Of a stretch of 64,000 nt of DNA, positions 28,732 to 36,453 are shown one piece after another. The position numbers and the translations under genes are program-made. The stretch is from assembly GCF_900109755.1 (NCBI RefSeq), contig NZ_FOAR01000002.1, positions 124,001 through 188,000 on the forward strand, in the 5' to 3' direction. Source of the DNA: Pseudomonas agarici. GTDB lineage: Bacteria > Pseudomonadota > Gammaproteobacteria > Pseudomonadales > Pseudomonadaceae. A model generated the notes under the pieces. The model was not told where the DNA came from, searched no databases, and worked only from the letters and a program-made list of their open reading frames with translations. The first letter of the stretch is position 1. Each line of letters begins with the position of its first letter.

Positions 28732-29727
28732 ATGTTCGAGGAAGACAACGCGCAATGGGGGCTGGTCCATGCCTTGGTTCTCGATGGTAAGGGCAGTGCG
28801 CGCTCGATTGCTCGGACGCAGCTGGACGATCTGCAGTTGCGGCCGCAGGAAAGTCTTTGGCTGCACTGGGATCGCAGCCACCCGCAAACCCAGGCCTGGT
28901 TGCGTGCATCCAGTGGCCTGAGTGAATTCAGCTGCGACCTGCTATTGGAGGAAAACACCCGCCCACGCCTGTTGCCGTTGCCAGAGAGTGAATTGCTGCT
29001 GTTTTTGCGCGGGGTCAACCTCAATCCAGGCGCCGAGCCCGAGGACATGGTCTCGGTGCGCATCTTCGCCTCGGCCCAGCGGGTGATTTCCCTGCGCTTG
29101 CGACCGTTGCGCGCGACCGATGAACTGCTGGTCCAGTTGGAGGCGGGCAACGGGCCGAAAACCGCCTCTGAGCTGATCCTCTACCTGGCCCAATACCTGA
29201 CGCTGAAGGTTCAGGATCTGGTCAGCGACCTGTCGGAAGTGGTCGATGACGAGGAGGAAAAGATAGATGCCGACGAACGGTATAGTCCCGAGCATGGGGC
29301 GATCGTACAGATACGCCGCCGGGCAGTCGGGCTGAAACGCTTTTTGGCCCCGCAGCGGGATATCTTTGGCCAACTGACGCGCATCAGGTTGTCCTGGTTT
29401 GCCAGCGACGACGCCGACTACTGGAACGAGTTGAACAACAGCCTGACCCGTTATCTGGAAGAGCTCGAATTGACTCGAGAGCGCCTGGGGCTGGTGCTTG
29501 AGGCCGAAGACCGGCGTCTGAACGTGCGCATGAACAAGATCATGTATCGCTTCGGGATCATCACCGGGATTTTCCTGCCGATGAGTTTTCTCACTGGTTT
29601 GCTGGGAATCAATGTCGGCGGGATTCCAGGGTCCCAGGACCCCTATGGATTTGCCATCGCTTGCCTGTTGATCGCCGCCCTGGCGCTTGGCCAATGGTGG
29701 TTGTTTCGCCGTTTGCGCTGGCTGTAA
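28732..29727 (+). CDS. cmaX: CorA/ZntB-family inner membrane transporter CmaX
   Basis: 331-residue CorA-superfamily protein: a large cytoplasmic N-terminal domain with long helices (about 150-270) and two C-terminal membrane helices (about 272-292 and 302-322). The loop motif is GIN (LLGINVGGIPG) rather than GMN, as in ZntB-type Zn transporters. It is the first gene of the cmaX-crfX-cmpX-sigX-oprF cluster known in P. fluorescens and P. aeruginosa. ATG 28732 has AGGAG four bases upstream. Ion specificity cannot be read from sequence. Confidence 0.92.
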   Translation: MFEEDNAQWGLVHALVLDGKGSARSIARTQLDDLQLRPQESLWLHWDRSHPQTQAWLRASSGLSEFSCDLLLEENTRPRLLPLPESELLLFLRGVNLNPGAEPEDMVSVRIFASAQRVISLRLRPLRATDELLVQLEAGNGPKTASELILYLAQYLTLKVQDLVSDLSEVVDDEEEKIDADERYSPEHGAIVQIRRRAVGLKRFLAPQRDIFGQLTRIRLSWFASDDADYWNELNNSLTRYLEELELTRERLGLVLEAEDRRLNVRMNKIMYRFGIITGIFLPMSFLTGLLGINVGGIPGSQDPYGFAIACLLIAALALGQWWLFRRLRWL

Positions 29728-29791
29728 AACATGTTTGATGTGACTCGGGAAATTCTGATCGCGTCTTTCCAAGACATTCCGAGAGGTGCGT

Positions 29792-30037
29792 ATGCACGAT
29801 CCGTTTGAACAGTCTCTGCGTGACATGCTCAGGGCCTCGCCGTCCAGCCGTGACGACGATGCGTGTTTGGGGCGTGTCCTGAAAACCGCCAACCGTCAGG
29901 TCGGCGCAGGTGATCTCTTCAGTTTGCTGGGGCGTTGGCTGCAAGCGCTGCTGATCGCGCTGAACAGTGGATCGGCGCATGTCATGCCGGTTTCCCGTCG
30001 TACCCCTACTGCTCGCTCTACGGATAAGGCTGATTGA
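29792..30037 (+). CDS. crfX: Small conserved protein CrfX
   Basis: 81-residue protein of unknown function located, as in other pseudomonads, between cmaX and cmpX. The N-terminal half is acidic, the middle (GDLFSLLGRWLQALLIALNSG) is a hydrophobic amphipathic stretch, and the tail is basic. ATG 29792 follows GAGAGG (29781-29786); the stop is two bases before the cmpX start. Named cfrX in P. aeruginosa. Confidence 0.87.
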   Translation: MHDPFEQSLRDMLRASPSSRDDDACLGRVLKTANRQVGAGDLFSLLGRWLQALLIALNSGSAHVMPVSRRTPTARSTDKAD

Positions 30038-30039
30038 AT

Positions 30040-30864
30040 ATGGAACTTGATCTCTGGACCCGGAGCCTGGTAGCGGCGATGACGGCGTTGTGGACGAAGG
30101 TCGCAAACTTCATCCCCAACCTGTTTGGTGCCCTGGTTGTGCTGCTGCTGGGGTTTGTGGTGGCCAAGCTGCTCGATACCCTGCTGTCCAAGTTACTCGC
30201 CAAACTAGGGCTGGATCGCCTCATGGGGGGCACCGGGCTGACCAAGTTGTTGAGTCGCGCGGGCATTCAGGTACCGATCTCGACCCTGATCGGCAAGATT
30301 GTCTATTGGTTCATTTTGCTTATTTTCCTGGTTTCTGCCGCCGAATCCCTTGGACTTGAGCGAGTTTCGGCTACGCTCGACATGTTGGCTCTGTATTTGC
30401 CGAAGGTATTTGGCGCGGCGCTGGTCCTGTTGGTGGGTGTATTGCTGGCGCAACTGGTCAACGGTCTGGTGCGCGGTGCCGCCGAAGGCGTGGGCCTGGA
30501 CTATGCCAGCGGCCTGGGGCGGGTGGCCCAGGGGTTGGTGGTGATCATCAGTATTTCAGTGGCGATCAGTCAGTTGGAGGTCAAGACCGACCTGCTGAAC
30601 CATGTGATTGTGATCGTGTTGATTACCGTTGGTCTGGCCGTTGCATTGGCCATGGGCCTGGGCAGTCGGGAGATTGCCGGGCAGATTCTTGCGGGAATCT
30701 ATGTGCGTGAGTTGTATCAGGTTGGGCAACAAGTGCGAGTTGGCGAGGTCGAAGGCCAGATCGAAGAGATCGGCACGGTTAAAACCACATTGCTGACCGA
30801 TGAGGGTGAGCTAGTCTCTCTCTCCAATCGGATTCTGTTGGAGCAGCATGTGAGTAGCCGCTAA
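30040..30864 (+). CDS. cmpX: Mechanosensitive-channel-like membrane protein CmpX
   Basis: 274-residue protein with an N-terminal amphipathic region and about four to five membrane helices (22-45, 85-107, 120-142, 165-185, 190-212), then a short MscS-type beta domain (QVRVGEVEGQIEEIGTVKTTLLTDEGELVSLSNR). This fits the TM_helix/YnaI-like small-conductance group. CmpX is genetically linked to the envelope-stress sigma factor SigX. ATG 30040 is two bases after crfX. Confidence 0.92.
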   Translation: MELDLWTRSLVAAMTALWTKVANFIPNLFGALVVLLLGFVVAKLLDTLLSKLLAKLGLDRLMGGTGLTKLLSRAGIQVPISTLIGKIVYWFILLIFLVSAAESLGLERVSATLDMLALYLPKVFGAALVLLVGVLLAQLVNGLVRGAAEGVGLDYASGLGRVAQGLVVIISISVAISQLEVKTDLLNHVIVIVLITVGLAVALAMGLGSREIAGQILAGIYVRELYQVGQQVRVGEVEGQIEEIGTVKTTLLTDEGELVSLSNRILLEQHVSSR

Positions 30865-30887
30865 TCCGGCAAACCCTGCTAATGTAT

Positions 30888-30920
30888 GCGGCCGCAAAAA
30901 GCCCGCGATTTTTGGGCCGC
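30888..30920. terminator. Stem-loop between cmpX and sigX
   Basis: GCGGCCGCAAAAA (30888-30900) pairs with TTTTTGGGCCGC (30909-30920) with one bulged base and an eight-base loop. On the + strand no T-tract follows the stem, so it may be a weak attenuator or RNA-stability element that separates cmpX from sigX rather than a full terminator. Confidence 0.55.
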
Positions 30921-30955
30921 GGCGTACATTGACCTGACTGTCGGCATGACTCGTT

Positions 30956-31546
30956 TTGAATAAAACCCAATCGCTATCCATGCGCTACGATCCCCGCGAG
31001 CTCTCCGATGAGGAGCTTGTTGCGCGTTCGCATGCGGAGCTTTTTCACGTGACGCGTGCCTACGAAGAGTTAATGCGTCGCTATCAACGAACTTTGTTCA
31101 GCGTTTGTTCAAGGTATTTAGGGAACGATCGTGATGCGGACGATGTCTGTCAGGAAGTGATGTTGAAGGTCTTGTATGGCCTCAAGAACTTTGAGGGTAA
31201 ATCGAAGTTCAAGACATGGCTTTATAGCATCACGTACAACGAGTGCATTACGCAATATCGAAAAGAACGGCGAAAGCGTCGCTTGATGGACGCCTTGAGT
31301 CTCGACCCGCTCGAGGAGGCGTCGGAAGAGAAGGCGCCGGTACCTGAGGAAAAGGCCGGACTTGATCGCTGGTTGGGGCATGTAAACCCGATCGACCGGG
31401 AAATCCTGGTGCTACGTTTTGTCGCAGAGCTCGAGTTTCAGGAGATCGCGGACATCATGCACATGGGGTTGAGTGCTACGAAAATGCGCTACAAAAGGGC
31501 GCTAGATAAATTGCGTGAGAAATTTGCGGGTATTGCTGAAACTTAG
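30956..31546 (+). CDS. sigX: ECF sigma factor SigX
   Basis: 196-residue extracytoplasmic-function sigma factor. Region 2 (about 35-105) holds RYLGNDRDADDVCQEVMLKV and FKTWLYSITYNECI; region 4 (about 140-190) holds EFQEIADIMHMGLSATKMRYKRAL. Start is TTG 30956, because the N-terminus MNKTQSLSMRYDPREL matches SigX proteins; the ATG eight codons later would shorten it. In Pseudomonas SigX drives oprF and envelope/fatty-acid genes. No anti-sigma gene is adjacent, as usual for this locus. Confidence 0.96.
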   Translation: MNKTQSLSMRYDPRELSDEELVARSHAELFHVTRAYEELMRRYQRTLFSVCSRYLGNDRDADDVCQEVMLKVLYGLKNFEGKSKFKTWLYSITYNECITQYRKERRKRRLMDALSLDPLEEASEEKAPVPEEKAGLDRWLGHVNPIDREILVLRFVAELEFQEIADIMHMGLSATKMRYKRALDKLREKFAGIAET

Positions 31547-31602
31547 TTCGACGCAAATATCTCTTACGTTCAGGCAAGTTCTGCTAGACTTGTCGCCGAG
31601 TT

Positions 31603-31620
31603 GTCCCCCGGTTTGGGGAC
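31603..31620 (+). promoter_or_regulatory. Stem-loop in the oprF leader
   Basis: GTCCCC (31603-31608) and GGGGAC (31615-31620) flank a six-base loop, 32 bp before the oprF ATG and downstream of an AT-richer promoter-like stretch. Probably an mRNA-stabilising 5' hairpin. Confidence 0.5.
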
Positions 31621-31652
31621 TGATTCACAATCACCAGATGGGGATTTAACGG

Positions 31653-32636
31653 ATGAAACTGAAAAACACCTTGGGCATTGCCGTTGGTACACTTGTAGCC
31701 GCAACTTCGTTCGGCGTCCTGGCACAAGGCCAAGGCGCGGTCGAGGGTGAGCTGTTCTACGGCAAGAAGTACAACGACAGCGTCAACCACGTTGAAGACG
31801 GCTATCAGCCAGGCGCGAGCATTGGCTACTTCTTGACCGACGACGTTTCCGTCAACCTGACCTACGGCAAGGACAACCACACTCGTTCGAACGACGGCAC
31901 TGGCAATCAGAAGATCCGTGGCGATCAGTTCGGTCTGAACAGCCAGTACCACTTCGGTAGCGTTGGCGATGCGATCCGTCCATACGTTCAAGGTGGCGTG
32001 AAGTACGGCACCCTGACCAACGTGGCTGCTACCGGCCACACCGGTCGTGACCAGTCGACCTTCCTGACCGCTGGCGCTGGCGCCAAGTGGTACATCACCG
32101 ACAATCTGTACGCTCGTGCCGGTGTTGAAGCCGACTACAAGCTGGACAACGGTCAGTGGGACTACATCCCTAGCATTGGTCTGGGCGTGAACTTCGGTGG
32201 TAGCGGTGGCAAGGTTGCTGCAGCACCTGCTCCAGCTCCAGTTGCCGAAGAGCCAGCACCGGTTGCAGAAGCTCCAGTCGCTGAAATGGTCAAGGTTCAG
32301 TTGGACGTGAAGTTCGACTTCGACAAGTCGGTCGTCAAGCCTAACAGCTATGCCGACATCAAGAACCTGGCTGACTTCATGAAGCAGTACCCTCAGACCA
32401 GCACCGTGGTTAAAGGCTATACCGATAACGTCGGTACCGATGCCTACAACCAGAAGCTGTCCGAGCGTCGTGCTCATGCTGTCGCACAAGTGCTGACCAA
32501 TCAGTATGGCGTTGAGCAATCTCGCGTTAGCTCGCTGGGCTACGGTAAGAACAATCCGGCTGCCAGCAACGCCACCAAAGAAGGCCAAGCTATCAACCGT
32601 CGCGTAGAAGCTGAAGTTGAAGCCCAAGCTAAGTAA
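31653..32636 (+). CDS. oprF: Major outer membrane porin OprF
   Basis: 327-residue porin. A signal peptide (1-24, cleavage after GVLA), an eight-strand beta-barrel domain (about 25-190), an Ala/Pro-rich linker (APAPAPVAEEPAPVAEAP, about 192-209) and a C-terminal OmpA-like peptidoglycan-binding domain (about 212-325) with FDFDKSVVKPNSYADI and YTDNVGTDAYNQKLSERRA. ATG 31653 follows GGGGAT. Terminated by a strong hairpin. Conserved neighbour of sigX. Confidence 0.97.
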   Translation: MKLKNTLGIAVGTLVAATSFGVLAQGQGAVEGELFYGKKYNDSVNHVEDGYQPGASIGYFLTDDVSVNLTYGKDNHTRSNDGTGNQKIRGDQFGLNSQYHFGSVGDAIRPYVQGGVKYGTLTNVAATGHTGRDQSTFLTAGAGAKWYITDNLYARAGVEADYKLDNGQWDYIPSIGLGVNFGGSGGKVAAAPAPAPVAEEPAPVAEAPVAEMVKVQLDVKFDFDKSVVKPNSYADIKNLADFMKQYPQTSTVVKGYTDNVGTDAYNQKLSERRAHAVAQVLTNQYGVEQSRVSSLGYGKNNPAASNATKEGQAINRRVEAEVEAQAK

Positions 32637-32653
32637 TTAGCCTGGTCGTACCG

Positions 32654-32681
32654 AGAAGCCCGGCTCATGCCGGGCTTTTCT
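32654..32681 (+). terminator. Rho-independent terminator of oprF
   Basis: AGAAGCCCGGC (32654-32664), loop TCAT, GCCGGGCTTTTCT (32669-32681). Perfect stem with T-rich end; it marks the left border of the type III secretion cluster. Confidence 0.92.
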
Positions 32682-32925
32682 TTGTCCGCGATTTGCCTGA
32701 AGTTCTGCAGCTCAAGGGCGTGGATTATCAGCCGCTCAGCTAATACAGCTGCTGGCGTTGCGGCGTAGATTGCCGTTGTACCTGAACCACCGTTGGTAAG
32801 GGTTTTCAGTGATGGGGCAAGGTCATATGCCGGTAGCCCTTATTGTCGCGCACGAATCATCAACTTCTCATCATGATCTGTCGCTGGGAGCACGCGATGA
32901 TCGCTGACGATTCATCGACAGACGG
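32682..32925 (+). other. Left-border intergenic region before the T3SS
   Basis: 244 bp from the oprF terminator to invF. No pilotin-like lipoprotein frame, transposase remnant, tRNA or clear direct repeat is seen. It should carry the promoter of the invF-spaS operon. CAGCTAATACAGCTGCTG (32736-32753) contains a short inverted repeat. Confidence 0.5.
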
Positions 32926-33672
32926 GTGGGATGCAGGGTGCAGGTTGACGAACGCTTCGCGATAACGTGTCCGGGGGTTCTATCCGCAGAGCGGGTCTTG
33001 TATGTACGGGCCGGCGACACCGGTGTGTGCCTGTCCCACGATGACCTGCAGGTTTGCTGGTATTTGCCCGCCGGCTGGCAGGGCCTGGTGGTTGGGCGTG
33101 GTGCGATGAAAGTCGTCTCCGGCGGGTTGGCCTGCGAGACGTTGTCGGGGACCTGCCTGATGAAGTTGCAGGTGTTCATCGATATGGGCGGTTGTTTCGA
33201 ACGGCGCCGCTCGTCCGCCGAATCCTGGGCAGCCTTGCCGGTGAGCGCGGCAGCCACCACCAGCAAGGAGGGCTTGGAGCGGTGGTATATCGAGCGCGCA
33301 TTGCGCGGTGGCGCCGATTATCGTCGGTTTGCCGGCGTGTTGCGCCAGAGTGCGAGCTACTGGCTGGTGCTGTTTCTGCTGGAGCAGGGAACCGCCAGTG
33401 AAAAGCTGATCGGCCTGGCCCGGCGTTATGGCGTCTCGGTCTCGCATTTTCGCCGCCTGTGCCACCAGGCTCTGGGCGGCGCAGCCAAGCCGGAACTGCG
33501 TGATTGGCGCACGGCCAAGGCACTGCTGCGGATGATTCGCGGTGGGGGCTCGCTCACCGATGTGGCACTGGAGTACGGTTATGCCTCCTCGTCGCATTTC
33601 TCCAAGGAGGTGCGCGAGCTGCTGGGCGTTGCGCCGAGCCGGTTGCTCGATCTCATGGAGCAGCGAGGTTGA
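32926..33672 (+). CDS. invF: AraC-family T3SS regulator, InvF/MxiE-like
   Basis: 248-residue AraC-type activator. The N-terminal half is divergent; the C-terminal double helix-turn-helix (about 140-240) contains LARRYGVSVSHFRRLCHQALGG and SLTDVALEYGYASSSHFSKEVRELLGVAPSRL. It occupies the invF place directly before the secretin gene. In Salmonella InvF acts with the SicA chaperone to switch on translocator and effector genes; a sicA gene is present here. The start is uncertain: GTG 32926 gives the longest frame, GTG 32938 is possible, and neither has a clear ribosome site. Confidence 0.87.
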   Translation: MGCRVQVDERFAITCPGVLSAERVLYVRAGDTGVCLSHDDLQVCWYLPAGWQGLVVGRGAMKVVSGGLACETLSGTCLMKLQVFIDMGGCFERRRSSAESWAALPVSAAATTSKEGLERWYIERALRGGADYRRFAGVLRQSASYWLVLFLLEQGTASEKLIGLARRYGVSVSHFRRLCHQALGGAAKPELRDWRTAKALLRMIRGGGSLTDVALEYGYASSSHFSKEVRELLGVAPSRLLDLMEQRG

Positions 33673-35333
33673 AAGCGGCGCCGGCACGCGCCTCGCGTCG
33701 TTGGTTCGGCGTGCTGCTGCTGGCCTGCCTGACGGTCCCGCTGGCGGCTGGCGCACCGGCGAAAACAGAAGACTACGTGGCGCGCGAAGAAGGTCTGCGC
33801 AGCTTTTTCTCGGCGTTATCGGCGCCTCTGGGCAAACCGATCATCGTTAGCAAAGCCGCCGCCGGCAAACGCATCAGTGGTGAGTTCCCGCTGCATTCGG
33901 CGCGCCAGACATTCGACCGCATCGTCGCCCAGATGGGGCTGATCTGGTACAGCGACGGACAGGCCATCTATCTGTATGACGCTGGCGAGGTGAAAAGTTC
34001 GGTGGTAGCGCTGCGGGTGATCAGCGTCGAGACCCTCAAGCAGTTTCTGCGCCAGTCGGGCCTGGAGGACTCGCGTTACCCGTTGCGTAATGACGGTCGC
34101 CGGACCTTTTATATTTCCGGCCCACCGATCTATGTCGATCTGGTGATGCAGGCGGCTCAGTTGATGGACAACCAGCCCTCCGAGCTGTTGCTCGGGCAAC
34201 AACGGATCGGTGTGATTCACCTGCTCAACACCTTTGTCGGCGACCGCAATTATGAGCAACGGGAACAAAAGGTCTCGATCCCAGGTATGGCCACGGTGAT
34301 CGAGAGCCTGCTCAAGGGCGAGCAGAGCGGTGTCGAGCCACGGGTGGAGGTCTCGACCGTGGCGGGCAATCCGCTGCGTATGCCGCAGTTTCCCCTTGAA
34401 GGGCTGGCCACGCCGATTGCCCCGGATGATCCCACCGCTCCCCGGGTGCTGGCACGGGAAACTGCCGCCGGGAATATTCGCGTGGTGGCCTATCCGGATA
34501 CCAACAGCTTGCTGGTCAAGGGCCTGCCCGAGCAGGTGCGCTTCATCGAAAACCTGGTGGCGGCGCTTGATATCCCCAAGCGGCATGTCGAGTTGTCGCT
34601 ATGGATCATTGATTTGAACAAAGATGAACTGAATCAGCTCGGCGTGAACTGGCAAGGTGGGATCAATGCGGGCGGCCAGTTGGGTGTGTCGCTTAACAGC
34701 GGATCGGCGACGACCCTGGATGGCGTGTCCTTTATTGCCCAGGTCATGGCCCTGGCGCAGAAAAACCGTGCCAATGTGGTGGCGCGTCCGGTGATCCTGA
34801 CCCAGGAAAACGTCCCGGCACTGTTCGACAATAACCGGACCTTCTATACGCAGTTGTTGGGGGAACGCAGTGTGGACCTGCAAAGCGTGACCTACGGTAC
34901 ACTGATCAGCGTGCTGCCGCGCTTTGCCATGGCCGATGAAATCGAAATGTCGTTGAATATCGAGGACGGCAGCGAGGTGGAACGTGGCGGGGATGACGGC
35001 AAGGTGCAGCCGATCCCGACCGTGGGACGCACCCGGATCAGCACTGTCGCCCGGGTGCCGCAGGGCAAGAGTCTGCTGGTCGGCGGTTTCACCCGTGACG
35101 ATTACCGGGAACAGGTGGCGCGTGTCCCTCTGCTGGGTTCGATTCCACTGATAGGTGGATTGTTCCGTTACCGGGTCAGCAGTTCGGCCAACACGGCGCG
35201 AGTGTTCCTGATCCAGCCCAAGGAAATTCTCGGTGCCTTGCAGGAGAGCACTGAGCACCTGGGCAAAGGCTTGATGACCGCGCAGCAACAGGAAGCGGTG
35301 CGTCGGGCCTTCATGCGGGCGGCGCAGCACTGA
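33669..35333 (+). CDS. sctC: T3SS outer membrane secretin SctC (InvG)
   Basis: 554-residue secretin forming the outer membrane ring. Signal peptide (basic 1-12, hydrophobic 13-27), N0/N1 domains (about 30-180), N3 and then the secretin core with VELSLWIIDLNKDELNQLGVNW, ARPVILTQENVPA and the C-terminal VPLLGSIPLIGGLFRY. TTG 33669 is chosen: it overlaps the invF stop (TTGA), has GGAG eight bases upstream and yields a good signal peptide, whereas the longer frame overlaps invF. InvG is 562 residues. Its pilotin (InvH) is not encoded nearby. Confidence 0.95.
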   Translation: MKAAPARASRRWFGVLLLACLTVPLAAGAPAKTEDYVAREEGLRSFFSALSAPLGKPIIVSKAAAGKRISGEFPLHSARQTFDRIVAQMGLIWYSDGQAIYLYDAGEVKSSVVALRVISVETLKQFLRQSGLEDSRYPLRNDGRRTFYISGPPIYVDLVMQAAQLMDNQPSELLLGQQRIGVIHLLNTFVGDRNYEQREQKVSIPGMATVIESLLKGEQSGVEPRVEVSTVAGNPLRMPQFPLEGLATPIAPDDPTAPRVLARETAAGNIRVVAYPDTNSLLVKGLPEQVRFIENLVAALDIPKRHVELSLWIIDLNKDELNQLGVNWQGGINAGGQLGVSLNSGSATTLDGVSFIAQVMALAQKNRANVVARPVILTQENVPALFDNNRTFYTQLLGERSVDLQSVTYGTLISVLPRFAMADEIEMSLNIEDGSEVERGGDDGKVQPIPTVGRTRISTVARVPQGKSLLVGGFTRDDYREQVARVPLLGSIPLIGGLFRYRVSSSANTARVFLIQPKEILGALQESTEHLGKGLMTAQQQEAVRRAFMRAAQH

Positions 35334-35334
35334 C

Positions 35335-36444
35335 ATGGTGTTGCTCAATCCTGCCACCCGTGCCTCCATGGCCCGCCTCGACCTTGCCAGGCAGGAGGCG
35401 CAGGCACAGCCCGATGCCGACTCCACCGACCAGGATGCCAGCCCGGCGGCGGCGCTCCAGCGCTTTATCCAGAGCAGCGATGAGATGTCGGCGGCCCTGA
35501 CGCAGTTTCGCAATCGGCGCCTGTTCGAACTCAAGACCGACAGTCGGCCCGAGAGTTTCGAGTCGGTGCTCGACGAAGACGTGGTACCCAAGGCCCGCCA
35601 GCTGTTGGCGCTGAGCAAGGTCACCGACAAACCGGTCGAATGGCTGTTGCAGATGGCCCGCAGCCTGTTTCCCGATGACAGCGATCTGGCGCTGGTGCTG
35701 CGCGAACTGCTACGTCGCCGGCAACTGCAAGCCCCTGTCCGTCAGCGGCTTGAGAGCCTGCTGGAACAGGTGATCGCCCAGGCTTCGCCCAGGCGGCTGA
35801 AGGCCGGTATCAATAGTGCCCTGAAAGCCCGGCTGTTTGGTCGCGCGATGGCCTTGCGGGCGAGTTTTCTGCGCGAGGCCTATCGCGACTTTCTCGAAAG
35901 CGATGACCGCGCAACCTGCTGCTATGAGGACTGGGTGGCACTGTTCGGGCCAAGCCGGCGGGCAGCGGTGTTGGCCTTTATCGAGGCCGCTTTGCTGACC
36001 GATATCGATGCCCAGGACCCTAGTTGTTCACGCGGCGAATTTGGCGCGTTGTTGGCCCGGCTGGCTGATCTGAAACGCTTGCGCTCGGCGGATGCGATGT
36101 TTGTCGGTGGCCTGCTGGACGATGCGCTGATCCGCCAATACAACCCGGAGGAACTCGACTGGCTGGTGTTCTTCTTCGGTGTGTTGAAGCACCCCGAAGA
36201 ACTCGACCAACTGTTATCCGGCGTTCTCGGCGAACAGGTGTGGCTGGCGTTGCATCGCGAGCGTTCGATGCTGCTACAGGCAGTCCGTCGCAGGTGCCTG
36301 CAGTTGCCCACCGAGCTGTTCGCCGAGTGCGCTGCCAGGGAACAATTGGCCGAGCAGTTCGCTGCCTTGGCGGATATCGCCTACGCCCACGAGCAGATCG
36401 AGCGACGGCGCGCCAGGGTGTCCGCTGATGGGTTTGGGGACTAA
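35335..36444 (+). CDS. sctW: T3SS gatekeeper SctW (InvE)
   Basis: 369-residue helical protein of the InvE/YopN/MxiC gatekeeper family (InvE is 372), which sits at the export gate and orders translocators before effectors. N-terminal flexible acidic segment, then HrpJ-like helical repeats (about 60-200; FIQSSDEMSAALTQFRNRRL) and a C-terminal TyeA-like part. ATG 35335 is one base after the invG stop. Confidence 0.92.
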   Translation: MVLLNPATRASMARLDLARQEAQAQPDADSTDQDASPAAALQRFIQSSDEMSAALTQFRNRRLFELKTDSRPESFESVLDEDVVPKARQLLALSKVTDKPVEWLLQMARSLFPDDSDLALVLRELLRRRQLQAPVRQRLESLLEQVIAQASPRRLKAGINSALKARLFGRAMALRASFLREAYRDFLESDDRATCCYEDWVALFGPSRRAAVLAFIEAALLTDIDAQDPSCSRGEFGALLARLADLKRLRSADAMFVGGLLDDALIRQYNPEELDWLVFFFGVLKHPEELDQLLSGVLGEQVWLALHRERSMLLQAVRRRCLQLPTELFAECAAREQLAEQFAALADIAYAHEQIERRRARVSADGFGD

Positions 36445-36453
36445 GGGCCGGCC

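Noticed and set aside
31584..32627. 347-codon minus-strand frame opposite oprF
   Set aside because: Mirror of the oprF coding sequence; no ribosome site and no known domain.
33504..33668. 55-codon N-terminal extension of the InvG frame
   Set aside because: It overlaps invF fully and places the signal peptide internally; TTG 33669 has GGAG upstream and a proper signal peptide.
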